Source: Nitzschia sp. DOCU1 (Eukaryota > Bacillariophyta > Bacillariophyceae > Bacillariales > Bacillariaceae). From it: a DNA stretch of 23,579 nucleotides. The notes under the pieces are model-generated. The model was not told where the DNA came from. It saw only the letters and a list, made by a program, of their open reading frames with translations, and did not search any database. Numbering within the stretch: the first letter of the stretch is position 1; every line of letters starts with the position of its first letter. Shown here one piece after another: positions 9,680 to 17,182 of this stretch. A program made the position numbers and the translations under genes. Where the stretch lies: assembly GCA_951394045.1 (NCBI GenBank), contig CATOAN010000033.1, forward strand, positions 1 to 23,579. The letters run 5' to 3'.

Positions 9680-10312
9680 ATGCGGGTCAAACATGATTTT
9701 TGTGAGCCCTTTCTGGCTAGGGATTTGGATTGGCGAGAAGGCACCTTGACTATTGTGAATACACCTTGGTTTCCAATTGCTTTCGTCCGACTGGTACGAC
9801 AAATCCAAACGCAATTTGCAAAGGCGACCAAATGGATGGATGAAGAAAAGTCCAAAACTGTAGCATCCAATGATCGGCAGGCACGCAACAGACACACCGA
9901 TGAAGAGTGGAAACAGATGCATTTTAAAAAAGTTATGGAATTATTGCTCCCGTCAATAATGGAGTTCGTGTGGGACTACAACCAGCGAGATATTGTCTTT
10001 ACGCTGAAAGGAGCATGTTGGAAATTATTACATTCTGTCTCTATTGAGTCCGGAAAAGATCGGCGGCGACAAGCCAAAGCAATTCAGATATTAGGCAGTG
10101 CGTTTATGAAATATTCCGACATGTCCAAGGCTTTGCAGACTGAAGAAGACGCAGATGAAAAGGTTTGCCACGGAACGGGAAATGACGGTAGTTCGGAATG
10201 TTCGTCATCCCCGCCTATGTTTGCAGATCAAGAGCGAGTTCAACGAGCCGTCGAGATGGCCATGAATACTGAAGGTGCACCCAAGAGCCGCGATGATGAC
10301 AATGAACAGTAA
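9680..10312 (+). CDS. C-terminal DnaJ-X-type protein lacking a J domain (possibly 5'-truncated)
   Basis: The frame is open from 9605 and its first ATG is at 9680, giving 210 residues. The stretch at about residues 88-150 (VMELLLPSIMEF..., then DIVFTLKGACWKLL..., then AIQILGSAFMKYSD) lines up with the C-terminal part of DnaJ-X proteins, including the one encoded at 2106-4197 in this window ([14 protein letters not shown] ... AVKALGEIF). No HPD motif or J domain is found in this frame or within 500 bp upstream. The open frame before the ATG also looks coding (CLAKIAIYNDNKTSP), so the true protein probably begins further upstream, through an exon that is missing or unrecognised. The tail is acidic and Ser-rich. 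The gene is convergent with the cyclase gene, 102 bp away. Either a remnant or a J-less paralogue; I lean to remnant or incompletely resolved gene. Confidence 0.5.
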   Translation: MRVKHDFCEPFLARDLDWREGTLTIVNTPWFPIAFVRLVRQIQTQFAKATKWMDEEKSKTVASNDRQARNRHTDEEWKQMHFKKVMELLLPSIMEFVWDYNQRDIVFTLKGACWKLLHSVSIESGKDRRRQAKAIQILGSAFMKYSDMSKALQTEEDADEKVCHGTGNDGSSECSSSPPMFADQERVQRAVEMAMNTEGAPKSRDDDNEQ

Positions 10313-10414
10313 TACCAGCCGCCGGAAAGAATATAAAGTCTATACCGTTTCAGCAATCACGGCATTTCTGTATCATAAATTTTGCTTAATAAATCCCATA
10401 CAGAGACTATTTCT

Positions 10415-11428
10415 CTAATTTGTGTTAGCCGCCTGCATGGCAGTCTGCCGAATGTCACGCAGGCATTTCATGCTTGTTTCCAAGGGCATTCCATCAACCG
10501 TTGCTTCCATCTTGCCGCTGACCCCGTCACGGCATCCTGCTGCCACACACCGGTCCAGAAGAGCCACTTCTTCGCTTTCGGTTGGAAGACATCGATCGAT
10601 CCAATGCAATGCATCGCTTCCGCTGGCTTTGGCCAAGGCAATGGCCGCCGCGAGTGCGTATCCACCCCAGTTACTGACACTCGCCGCAATGAGGTAGTCC
10701 GCAGGTACTACGCATCCAATCTGGTCACCATTGGCGATCTTTGGGTTGTTGATAATTTTATCAATGACTTTGCCCATACCCAGCTCATTGCCCCCATCGC
10801 CAATGGCAATAAAAATGGAATCGCTCTCCTTGACTAGTCTATGCAGTGGGCCGATGAGCCCCTTCGCATTCATATCAATACCCCGCATAGTGTAGCAAAC
10901 GCCGTCTTTACCAGGTCCTGCTCGTTCGCAGGCAATCAAAAGTTGACAGGATTCTGCCAAATCCATGAACCGATTTTCGTCCATATCGTTAAACGACGAC
11001 GGAAAAATCTCCATTCGAACCGATCCACAATTTTCTGGCGGTAGCACCAAATCTTTCAATGCGGCGCCAAAGACAGCTTCATTGCATGTTTCCGTCACTA
11101 CAATGACCTTGTGACCTAATGCTGCAACAGCCCGCGCAATAGCAAAGGTGCCCGGTGGGCCGTCGGTTTCCGACGGGGGATTCTCATTGACACAGCAGGG
11201 AAATCCAGACAAGACCACCACAGTCGAAGGGACTGGTAAATCTGCTACAGTTCGAGCAGCCTTTTCGAGATCCCCTGGAACAATCAGAGGTTTCATGCCT
11301 CGATTTCCGGCGTCCGTTCCAATCACATCTTGAATGGCGTCAAAAGTATTCGTTTTCGCCATGGTAGTTTGTAAAAATAACAATAGGAAACTCAAAAGAC
11401 GGAGCTGTAACAGAGACAGGATTTTCAT
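10415..11428 (-). CDS. D-glutamate cyclase-like protein (DUF4392 family) with hydrophobic N-terminus
   Basis: 337 residues from the ATG at 11428; the codon before it is TTG. A second ATG at 11362, in a strong context (ACCATGG), would give a version without the leader. Residues 1-22 are very hydrophobic (LSLLQLRLLSFLLLFLQ), like a signal peptide or anchor. The rest matches the DUF4392 / D-glutamate cyclase C-terminal family: GTDAGNRGM near 37-45, STVVVLSGFPC, ETDGPPGTFAIARA, GDGGNELGMGK and SVSNWGGYAL. In animals the DGLUCY enzyme converts D-glutamate to 5-oxo-D-proline in mitochondria; there this domain follows an N-terminal DUF1445-type domain, which is absent here. The activity in this protein is inferred from the family. 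The two possible starts could direct it to different compartments. It is divergent from Pmp3, and its 5' end recurs as a decayed copy at 12421. Confidence 0.85.
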   Translation of the reverse strand: MKILSLLQLRLLSFLLLFLQTTMAKTNTFDAIQDVIGTDAGNRGMKPLIVPGDLEKAARTVADLPVPSTVVVLSGFPCCVNENPPSETDGPPGTFAIARAVAALGHKVIVVTETCNEAVFGAALKDLVLPPENCGSVRMEIFPSSFNDMDENRFMDLAESCQLLIACERAGPGKDGVCYTMRGIDMNAKGLIGPLHRLVKESDSIFIAIGDGGNELGMGKVIDKIINNPKIANGDQIGCVVPADYLIAASVSNWGGYALAAAIALAKASGSDALHWIDRCLPTESEEVALLDRCVAAGCRDGVSGKMEATVDGMPLETSMKCLRDIRQTAMQAANTN

Positions 11429-11877
11429 CAAAATTCAACGGGTCTCTGCAGTAGTTAGGGCAATGCTTTTCCTAAATTGCTGCCGTCTGCATTGTCACAG
11501 AAGAAGATATTGGATGATGACAGGTGGTCGGATGGATATGCTTTTGCCGCCCTGCCACTCCATCAGAAGCGAGCGAAGTCCTGCATCCACGAGATGACCG
11601 CTTCTCGTCCTTTCGACGGGCGGAGAGGCAAAACAGGATCCAAGCAAGACTCGAGTCCATTCTTACCACAACACGTAGCTTTCTACGTAAGAATCTAACT
11701 CGTGGATCGGCGGAGGCAATAAATACCGGCTTCTCGGATGTTGGAAACCAAATCTGACGCCTCGTTCCAAGAACGAAAGTAAAAAGAAGGCGTCGTCGTG
11801 TTTTATTTGGTCGGCACACAACTCAACGACGACAACATATTACAAATTTCGTTAGCCATTCTTTACAATCAAGCACC
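11429..11877. promoter_or_regulatory. Shared upstream region of the divergent cyclase and Pmp3 genes
   Basis: A 449 bp spacer between two divergent starts, so it must hold both promoters. The 69 bases before the Pmp3 ATG include GGTCGGCACACAA at 11809-11821, which recurs at 13004-13016 before the decayed Pmp3 copy. Parts of the spacer are recognisable in the second copy, for example GTCTCTGCA(G/A)TAGTT. Confidence 0.5.
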
Positions 11878-12084
11878 ATGACCGATTCTTCTTCCAACAA
11901 TGCCGTGAGCCAGCTTGTGCTTATCATCCTGGCAATTTTCTTGCCTCCCTTGGCAGTCTTCCTGGCTGAAAGCGCCGAAGGCAAGCAATGCGGCATGCAA
12001 TTTTGGTTGAATATTCTACTCTGTTGCTTCTTTTGGATTCCTGGAGTCCTTCACGCCTTGTGGGTTGTTTTGAAAACCGGCTAA
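11878..12084 (+). CDS. Pmp3/UPF0057 small membrane proteolipid
   Basis: 68 residues from ATG 11878. Two membrane spans are visible: LVLIILAIFLPPLAVFL (about 14-30) and FWLNILLCCFFWIPGVLHALWVVL (about 43-66). The LPPLAVFL segment and the FxIPGxxHAxWVV ending are hallmarks of the Pmp3/UPF0057 family, and the 50-70 residue length fits. Members are hydrophobic proteins of plasma or internal membranes; loss of yeast Pmp3 hyperpolarises the membrane and raises sodium sensitivity, and plant members respond to salt and cold. The N-terminus (MTDSSSNNAVSQ) is polar. The gene is divergent from the cyclase and single-exon. A degenerate copy lies 1,205 bp downstream. Confidence 0.93.
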   Translation: MTDSSSNNAVSQLVLIILAIFLPPLAVFLAESAEGKQCGMQFWLNILLCCFFWIPGVLHALWVVLKTG

Positions 12085-12420
12085 CGTGCTACCGCGACCA
12101 GATCATCTAATCTGGTGTGGTGGTGCAGCAGCAGGCGTGCTGGATTTTTATGTGGTGTGGTTGTTGGGTGTTGACAATCGACGACTTCTTGAGGCTTGAG
12201 GTGCAGAGAAGTTCGGTCCGTCGATCTGATAAGAGAATTGAGCAAGTCAACGTTATTTGGGGAGAATGCTTTCGGTTGTTGCCTTTTTATGTATGCCGTC
12301 ACCAGCGAGGACAAGGACAAACGACAACCCATTCATCATATTAGTAGCTTCTTCGAGGATTACTAACATCAAGTAAGATTTGACTTGTCTCCTACGAGTT
12401 ATTCTTAGTTTTGTAGAAAA

Positions 12421-12640
12421 TTGAGCAGCGTTTTCGAGGTTTCCTGGTACAAGAGGATTCATACCTCGGTTTCCGGCGTCCGTTCCAGCAATCGCACATT
12501 CTTGAATGGCGTCAAGAAGGCAAGGCATTCGTTCTTCTTTGACGACGAGGACGACATGCTGATTGTGGTTTGGCGAGGAGAGGACGACACCAGCCGACTA
12601 AATGGAAGCAGAGTCGACTCACAAGATGGAGAGACAGGAC
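12421..12640 (-). pseudogene. Decayed 5' fragment of the D-glutamate cyclase-like gene
   Basis: Read on the minus strand, a frame contains GTDAGNRGMNPLVPGNLENAA, matching GTDAGNRGMKPLIVPGDLEKAA of the intact gene and preceded by DAIQ. Identity is high for about 100 bp (12424-12520). It then becomes patchy up to the region matching the intact start (ACTTTCAT near 12643), where the leader is no longer readable. Only the first roughly fifty codons were duplicated and everything downstream of residue 60 is absent, so no cyclase can be made. The surviving minus-strand frame runs on into unrelated sequence. Confidence 0.75.
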
Positions 12641-12845
12641 TTTCATTTTAACAGAGAAATGAGTCTCTGCAATAGTTTTATGGTATTACTTTCGGTTTTG
12701 TTGCCAGCGGCATTGCCGGGACGATTGCATAATAAAAGATCAGACACGGTTGCAGTCTTGCATCCGCGATCACTCGCTCCATTTTTACGTGATGATAGAG
12801 GTCTTGGCACCCGCAGCACGCGCATTTGGGAGAGATGACTAGGAC

Positions 12846-12980
12846 CAAGCCGGACGCTAGAGAGCGCGAATGGTGCCAAGACTTACCAGGTACTTTCGCG
12901 ATCACTCTAAAACATCGTACGATATCAAGCCGGACGCTAGCGCGAATCGTGCCAAGACTTGCTTTTCGCGATCAGTCTAA
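12846..12980. repeat. Short tandem repeat, two units 80 bp apart
   Basis: CAAGCCGGACGCTAG at 12846-12860 and 12926-12940 is followed in both units by CGCGAAT, GTGCCAAGACTT and TTCGCGATCA(C/G)TCTAA (ending 12910 and 12980). The first unit has small insertions. It lies just upstream of the decayed Pmp3 copy and is absent from the equivalent place in the left unit. Confidence 0.8.
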
Positions 12981-13082
12981 GTCGTCATGATACTCTGAAT
13001 TGTGGTCGGCACACAATTCAACAACAACAATTTTTTACTTTACAATCTTCGTTAGTCTTTCTTGACTTTACAAGCAAGTATC

Positions 13083-13353
13083 ATGCCAAATTCTTCTTCC
13101 AACAACGGGGCGAGCAACGGCATGCTCGTCATCCTGGCTCTTTTGGTGCCTCCCGTGGCACTCTTACTGGTCGTTGTAGCAGGACGAATCCACTGGAACA
13201 AAAAAGCAAGGCACGCCAAAATGCAGAAGGCGGCAACCAATGCGGCAGTCACTTTTGTTTGAATTATTTTCCCGTCTGGATGTTCCTTCATTCCTTCGTC
13301 TTGGGTTCTTTCCTGGAGTCAATCACGCGATGTGGGTTGTTTTGGCCGCCGAC
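13083..13353 (+). pseudogene. Frame-disrupted Pmp3 copy
   Basis: ATG at 13083 opens MPNSSSNNGASNGMLVILALLVPPVALLL, which parallels the N-terminal half and first membrane span of the intact Pmp3. The frame then runs through an inserted Lys/Arg-rich stretch of about 54 bases and stops at 13261. The second half of the family survives in two other frames: EGGNQCGSHFCLNYFPVW in one and LGFFPGVNHAMWVVL in another. Removing the insertion as a 54-bp intron still leaves a later frameshift, so an intact two-span protein cannot be read. The truncated frame could still give a 59-residue single-span peptide. The 5' flank, including GGTCGGCACACAA, is better preserved than the coding part. Confidence 0.75.
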
Positions 13354-13735
13354 GCTACTACCAAGAAGAAAGCCTTGACCACGACGTGCTGGTGCCACCC
13401 ACAAGATCTGATGGGTGATGGTGCTGCATGCTGCTGGGTGTTTCTAAGTGAGTGGTTGGGTGTTGACAATCGATGAATTCTTATGATGAAGCTTGAAATG
13501 AAGAGAAGCTGGGCCCGTTGATCCGCCAGCGAGAGAAGGAAATTTGTAAACAAGTTGCTAGCTGTCTTGCTTCGGATATTGCCATGTGTACTAGCTACAT
13601 GCACTCTGTCGGGGGTTGAGGACAAGAAGGAACATAGTCAAGTTATTGCCTTGTTGAATATAAATCAACTAGGTCGTAATTTGTTTCATCTAACAAAAGA
13701 AGTTGTTCTTCTAATTAGTATTGTAGAAAAGTCCC

Positions 13736-14327
13736 CGGCGTTGCTGGCTGTCTACTCCTTGCCACCATTCTGTGATGGCATACTAGTACTACGACAACAG
13801 CACCAGCTGGTCCTCGTGGTGCTGGACACTTTGACGGTTATCGGTGCCCCTTGCTGCCACCCACCCAAGATGCCATTCAGGCCAAGTTTCTTCTCAGGCA
13901 AGCAACACTGCTCACCGATGCAAAGTCGACTGCAAGCTACAGTAGTTAATCATGATGTGTCAGACTACCAGCAGTAAAGAGAATCTTTGGAAAGTGATGC
14001 CAAAGAGTCGAGTCGATCGTCTTGGCGGGCGAGCGATTAGCACCGGAGGGGCGGCGAACGCAGATGGCATACGATCCCAGTACCAGGTGCAGGACTGGCA
14101 GGCGTGCCATTTTTCTTTTACTCTACTATGTTGTATGTAAAGCCGGTGGCACAGGAAACTCGCCTGGCGCGCGATCTAACGAACTTGCCTGTCATGACAT
14201 CATCCAATCATCACATCTCATCGTTGATCTTTTTGTATCGGTAAATCCCTTCAATGGGAAACGGTATTTCCCATTTCCTTCACGACAACAAGGTTCGACA
14301 CAGTGGCAAGAACAAGATTGCACCACC
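13736..14327. other. Intergenic region upstream of the small J-protein gene
   Basis: 592 bp. The plus-strand frames that cross it start at TTG or run in from non-coding DNA and show no domain. I see no RNA gene or repeat. It holds the promoter and 5' UTR of the gene starting at 14328. Confidence 0.5.
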
Positions 14328-15013
14328 ATGAAGTCTCTTTCGGTGCTTCTGTCTGTCCTAGTGACTCTATTGGGTTGCAATGGCTTGCTAGCTTTCCAGG
14401 CTGGTGGCGGGCCTGCCAGAAGTTGGTTTTCTCGTTCCGAGCGAATATCAGGCATTTCTGTTGTATCGGGTCTTCAAATGACCGCCACTGCGAGGACCTC
14501 CCCTGAAGAGAAGAAGCCGGGGCATTTTCTTTTGGAAGAGTTTCGTACTCATTCGGGTGAGGTTTTGGACCCCTACGATATTCTCAAAGTCTCCCGAGAT
14601 GCCGAGCGCTCAGAAGTGCGAAAGGCCTACTTGGCGCTATCCAAGCGTTACCATCCTGACAGTGTCCGGAACAAAAGCATTCTCCCTGGAAAGTGGTAAG
14701 TGAGAGTGAAATAACGTGCTCTAGTGAGAATATTGAAAGGTTTCTCATCCTCATCTTACTGTGTAGCAACAACCTTGACGACGTGCGAGAAGAGTGGGAA
14801 AAGGTCAAGCTCAGTTATGAGATTTTGAAGGACAAACAGACGAGGCGGCGATATGACCGGCATGCCATGATTGCGGATCCTCAGGGTGCTATGAGTCGGG
14901 CTGCAATGGACGCTGTTGGCAAGGGACTAACTGGGCTGGGAAAGGGAATATTTAATGTCGGCGCTTTTGCTGTTCAGCAAATGACAAAAGGCAAGGACGA
15001 GAAGAAACCGTAA
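14328..15013 (+). CDS. Small J-domain protein with plastid-type leader, two exons
   Basis: Exons 14328-14695 and 14767-15013 join across a 71 bp GT-AG intron (phase 2), giving 204 residues. Residues 1-22 are a signal peptide (MKSLSVLLSVLVTLLGCNGLLA) followed by F23: cleavage before a Phe, then a Ser/Arg-rich stretch to about residue 57, fits the bipartite leader used for import into complex plastids. The J domain spans about 80-158 with DPYDILKVSRDAERSEVRKAYLALSKRYHPD; HPD is at 109-111. Helix II and III are separated by a longer than usual loop (about 113-128), and the intron falls in that loop. After the J domain, a Gly-rich amphipathic tail (GKGLTGLGKGIFNVGAFAVQ) may bind a membrane. The frame is open far upstream of 14328, but the leader fixes this ATG. 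Inferred partner: plastid or periplastid Hsp70. Confidence 0.85.
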
Positions 15014-15198
15014 ATCCGACCCGACGGCGAAGGAGAAAAAGGGCTCGTGTTAGAAGGCAAAGGGATCGTGGTCGCTGTTTCCAAGCTACATTGATGCAGG
15101 ATTTCAATGAGAGAAGCAGCGTCCGAATATTGTAAACTACTGGTGTTGACGATAAATACGATTCATGTAGAATTAGCATATTTTGGATGGGGCAAATG

Positions 15199-15475
15199 TT
15201 ATCGCCAGTCATTTCGTCGTCCGCCTTGTTGTCTCTCGCTTCTTCCTTTATCGTAACCACCACTTCGCTGGTTTCGCTCTCTTCTTCCACCATCGTAGTT
15301 GCTTCGTTGCCTTCCGCCCACAGTATCGTCGCTGCTTCGTTGTTTGCCGTCGTCTAATCTGGATCTCCAACTACTCGGAAGGAGATCCACTGCCGGTTCA
15401 CCTTGGGGAACATTCAAAAGGGACCTCCAAAGTTCCTCTGTGGATACCATTTGAAGATCACGGACCACAAAGTTA
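15199..15475 (-). pseudogene. RG-rich C-terminal tail fragment of an unidentified protein
   Basis: On the minus strand a frame ending at the TAA at 15199 reads RDLQMVSTEELWRSLLNV, then a tail rich in Arg, Gly, Ser, Asp and Gln (GGRRERNQRSGGYDKGRS and similar), ending RRNDWR. Such tails are typical of RNA-binding proteins and RNA helicases. Upstream of about 15475 the frame stays open, but there it is antisense to a clearly recognisable MATE transporter segment, so it is not expected to be real coding there. I read it as the 3' end of a gene whose 5' part was lost or moved. It could also be a chance frame, since the plus strand here is a Phe/Arg-rich nonsense frame. Confidence 0.4.
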
Positions 15476-15913
15476 GTGAACTTTGCCAAGGCCGGTGCCA
15501 TTTTCGGGGGAGCCATGGTGACTGCCGTCGCTACGATACCATTTATCTCGGGCATGTTCACATCCGACCCAGCGGTAATTGCCCTTGTCAATTCCGTTGT
15601 TCCGCTGCTGCTAGCCTTTTTCAGCGTCCATGGGGTTTTGTGCGCCACGGAAGGCGTGCTGCTAGGACAAACCGATCTCAACTTTCTCGGACGAATGTAC
15701 GGTTTTTACTTTGCAGCGGTGCCTTTTTTCATGTTGAAAGTAAAGAAAGCAGCTCTAATGGGAACCCGAGCTGTGGGCTTGACGTCTGTGTGGCAAGTCA
15801 TGCTTGGATACCAAATGTTCCGGCTTACTGCGTGGCTGAGTCGAGTGGTCATCCTGCAAAGGCGGACCGAGGCGGATGAAGAAGCCTCTCGCGCGACTGA
15901 ACCAAGCCGGTAG
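15455..15913 (+). CDS. C-terminal fragment of a MATE-family transporter
   Basis: The frame is open from 15455 after a TGA. The codon at 15476 is GTG; the first ATG is 15515, giving 133 residues. The translation matches the last helices of MATE multidrug/organic cation efflux proteins: LVNFAKAGAIFGGAMVTAVATIPFI, then FTSDPAVIALVNSVVPLLLAFFSVHGVLCATEGVLLGQTDLNFLGRMYG, then FYFAAVPFFML. A complete MATE has about 450-550 residues and twelve helices; only about the last four are here. The preceding gene ends 440 bp upstream, which leaves no room for the rest, and no upstream exon is evident. An AG at 15456 could be a splice acceptor but has no visible partner. Most likely a 5'-truncated relic; it cannot form a transporter alone. 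Confidence 0.6.
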   Translation, partial: RSRTTKLVNFAKAGAIFGGAMVTAVATIPFISGMFTSDPAVIALVNSVVPLLLAFFSVHGVLCATEGVLLGQTDLNFLGRMYGFYFAAVPFFMLKVKKAALMGTRAVGLTSVWQVMLGYQMFRLTAWLSRVVILQRRTEADEEASRATEPSR

Positions 15914-16381
15914 TTGTTGCCGTTCGAAGCTTTGATACCTTTCATCTTATATTGCTTTGACAATGCCTAGCGGAAAATCGACAACGATTTTCTATTATTA
16001 GACTATTTCCTTTTTCACGTTGACTTGCCAGCTACCTCTAGCTATCTAGCAATAGCAAAGATGAAATCAGTAATCTCTACTAGTAGCTACTTTGCGGCGG
16101 CGGCCTCCTTTTGGGTCGACTCCAGCGACCCAACTTTGACGTCACAGATGTACGAGCGCTGACACCACACTCTTCTTACGTATGAGAGCTTAAAGTATGT
16201 GAGTATGTATTAATACCTACATACTGAATCTTTCGCGATGCACCGAAGCAAAAAATCAAAGAACAATGACCCTTTCAACACTTTTCTGCTTCCGCCGTCG
16301 GCAATTTACACATTTCGCACCGAGGAGACAGAACTCCAATCCGATTTTGTGTGTGGGTGATTGTGTCGTGGACAATCCATC
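15914..16381. other. Intergenic region upstream of the SET gene
   Basis: 468 bp without a supported gene. It contains a palindromic CRE-type site (listed separately) 238 bp before the SET start codon and a GTATGTGAGTATGTATTAATA tract-like stretch near 16195. Confidence 0.5.
16137..16144. promoter_or_regulatory. CRE-like palindrome TGACGTCA
   Basis: Perfect eight-base bZIP half-site pair. TGACGT-type elements in Phaeodactylum carbonic anhydrase promoters mediate CO2/cAMP response, so a link is conceivable. A single site carries little weight without expression data. Confidence 0.3.
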
Positions 16382-17182
16382 ATGCGTCTCGTAGCACGAC
16401 ATTACTCGAAAATGATTGCCTTGTCAGCCTTGTCCTTGGGGCCAGCAGCAGCTGGTCGTCGATATCACCGAATCACATGTTCTGCGTTTACATCGCCAAG
16501 GACATGGGCAACGAACCAGAATCACATTGACAAAAAAGGCTTTTATTCAACGTCATTGACTCTAAGAAATTCCATGGTCAATACACTGGAAGCAGAGTTC
16601 GATTGGAATGATCGTATTGGATTGCAACATTTATTTTCCCTGAAAGAAATGGGATGGCACGTCAATGTGGACTGGCGACCGACTCCGTATGGGGCAGGAT
16701 TGTTTGCCAAACAATCTATACCAAAAGATACTATTCTCCGCACAGGTATCTTGGGCATGAATTTGATCGAATTCACGTCGATTGCGGAGATTGACAACTT
16801 TTGTCAAATCGAACCCGCCAAAGCCCATGCACGTCGAGAATACGTCAAGGATTACATGTGGGGCTTTTCCAAGCATGCCAATTATGAAGGTTATCCCTTG
16901 GATGCCGAGGCTGACATGGCCGACGATGCTTCCCGACGATTTTATGGCATGTGGGTACCCGGCAATGGTTTGAATCACAGCCCCCAACCCAATACGGTTT
17001 ATCGCCAAACACCACAAGGTATTGATTTGATTGCCTTGACGGATATTGCCACGGATGATGAATTGTTTGATGACTATCGACGACATGGCATGGCCCCTTC
17101 GTGGCTCAAGGAATTTGCACAACTCTACAATGTGACATTGAATTTTGCGGACTGCAACGATTTTGTCGAAAAAGGACAATGA
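16382..17182 (+). CDS. SET-domain protein, probable lysine methyltransferase, with organelle-type leader
   Basis: 266 residues from ATG 16382; the frame opens earlier only at a TTG. The SET fold is recognised from RPTPYGAGLFAKQSIPKDTIL (about 99-119, YGAG binding S-adenosylmethionine in the family), GNGLNHSPQPNTVY (NHSPQPN at 198-204, the NHxxxPN motif) and LIALTDIATDDELFDDY (about 216-232, ending in the ELxxDY motif). Pre-SET and post-SET Cys clusters are absent. The N-terminus has a short hydrophobic run (MIALSALSLGPAAAG, 11-25), then basic residues and CSAFTSPR with an A|F site at about 35-36, which could be a plastid or mitochondrial leader. Organellar SET proteins in plants methylate non-histone substrates such as Rubisco. 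The substrate here is unknown and the targeting is tentative. Confidence 0.8.
   Translation: MRLVARHYSKMIALSALSLGPAAAGRRYHRITCSAFTSPRTWATNQNHIDKKGFYSTSLTLRNSMVNTLEAEFDWNDRIGLQHLFSLKEMGWHVNVDWRPTPYGAGLFAKQSIPKDTILRTGILGMNLIEFTSIAEIDNFCQIEPAKAHARREYVKDYMWGFSKHANYEGYPLDAEADMADDASRRFYGMWVPGNGLNHSPQPNTVYRQTPQGIDLIALTDIATDDELFDDYRRHGMAPSWLKEFAQLYNVTLNFADCNDFVEKGQ

Larger units (their letters stand above)
11257..12420. repeat. Tandem segmental duplication, left unit
   Basis: Runs from inside the 5' part of the cyclase gene, through the divergent spacer and Pmp3, to a downstream tract ending near TTGTAGAAAA (about 12412-12420). The same order recurs at about 12421-13735. Shared landmarks include the GTTCCA...ATGGCGTCAA cyclase stretch, GAGACAGGA(T/C)TTTCAT, GGTCGGCACACAA, the Pmp3 5' half, and GGGTGTTGACAATCGA downstream (12157 and 13457). 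Edges are approximate. Confidence 0.75.
12421..13735. repeat. Tandem segmental duplication, right unit (decayed)
   Basis: Diverged second copy of 11257-12420, enlarged to about 1.3 kb by insertions such as the short tandem repeat at 12846-12980. The cyclase remnant begins abruptly at about 12421, immediately after the end of the left unit, as expected for a tandem junction. The right edge is near the TTGTAGAAAA match at about 13722-13731. Confidence 0.7.

Noticed and set aside
13555..13977. Leu-rich plus-strand frame of 140 codons
   Set aside because: It begins at TTG inside the downstream tract of the decayed duplication and shows no family features.
15183..15476. Phe/Arg-rich plus-strand frame before the MATE fragment
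   Set aside because: Its composition mirrors the RG-rich minus-strand frame and it cannot supply the missing MATE helices.
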